From Desulfobacterales bacterium (GTDB lineage Bacteria; Desulfobacterota; Desulfobacteria; Desulfobacterales; RPRI01), in contig JAGVOC010000294.1 of the NCBI GenBank assembly GCA_020052975.1, positions 1 through 5,528 on the forward strand: DNA of 5,528 nt, given 5' to 3'. Of the stretch, positions 5,424-5,528 are shown one piece after another (position 1 is the first letter of the stretch; each line of letters opens with the position of its first letter). Both the position numbers and the translations under genes were made by a program. Under the pieces are notes generated by a model. That model had not been told where the DNA came from. It made no database searches and saw only the letters and a program-made list of their open reading frames with translations.

Positions 5424-5528
5424 AAGATTAAATCGTAAAAAGTCAAAAATCAGACGGCACAGTAAAAAGCTCCAGATGCAAGGCGCGCAAATCCGAAGGA
5501 ATGAGGCGTACTTACCTGTACGCTGCAA
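5424..5528. repeat. Palindromic MITE/REP-like repeat, copy 2 (cut by window end)
   Basis: This is a second copy of the element at 1490-1642, in the same orientation and beginning about 20 bases after the VWA gene stop. Shared landmarks are GTAAAAAGTC at 5435, GTAAAAAGCTC at 5462 (again 27 bases apart), then CCAGATGCAAGGC and CGCAAATCC, and a GAGGAaTGAGGC-like segment. Here the centre of the palindrome is a perfect hairpin, GCGTAC-ttacct-GTACGC (5506-5523). By analogy with copy 1, the right arm should end with a CTTTTTAC motif near 5567, outside the window. The left limit is less clear than in copy 1. It may also act as a 3' transcript hairpin for the MoxR/VWA operon. Confidence 0.75.

Overview
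The window carries six genes, all on the + strand, in three functional pairs. Codon use is AT-rich, genes have Shine-Dalgarno sites, and the set includes a stand-alone diiron ODP (oxygen-binding diiron) protein, a rubrerythrin-like protein and a CoxD/CoxE-type AAA+/VWA pair. This suggests a Gram-negative anaerobe or microaerophile, for example Desulfobacterota, Nitrospirota or an anammox-type planctomycete. No gene fixes the taxon, so this is inference.

Left part (1-1489): two second-messenger enzymes. A short diguanylate cyclase (53-616) is essentially a bare GGDEF domain with an intact active site and an intact RxxD inhibitory site. A class III adenylate cyclase (675-1463) carries all the signature catalytic residues and adenine-type specificity residues. 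Neither has a sensor or membrane domain in this window. A weak promoter with a dyad in its spacer may lie between them.

Repeat copy 1 (1490-1642): an imperfect long-palindrome element whose ends carry a GTAAAAAGTTC / GAACTTTTTAC inverted repeat. It lies directly in front of the next gene. A second copy in the same orientation starts near 5424 and runs off the window. The two copies bracket the four right-hand genes.

Middle (1660-3012): a flavodiiron-like (ODP, metallo-beta-lactamase fold) protein without a flavodoxin domain, followed 51 bases later by a ferritin/rubrerythrin-like protein. Both have altered or incomplete diiron ligand sets, and the ODP protein has an inserted four-cysteine cluster. 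Together they look like an oxygen, peroxide or redox-responsive diiron pair rather than textbook detoxification enzymes.

Right part (3104-5405): a MoxR-family AAA+ ATPase and a CoxE-type VWA protein, 4 bases apart and surely co-transcribed. By family precedent they form a chaperone machine that inserts or activates a metal cofactor in a client protein. No client is visible. Hand counts of single 60-base lines give about 48% GC here (3601-3660) against about 32% in the left and middle genes (1021-1080, 2041-2100), so this pair may have a different history.

The strongest lead is the whole arrangement: a repeat-bracketed cassette of non-canonical diiron proteins plus a cofactor-insertion machine, next to two soluble cyclic-nucleotide synthases.
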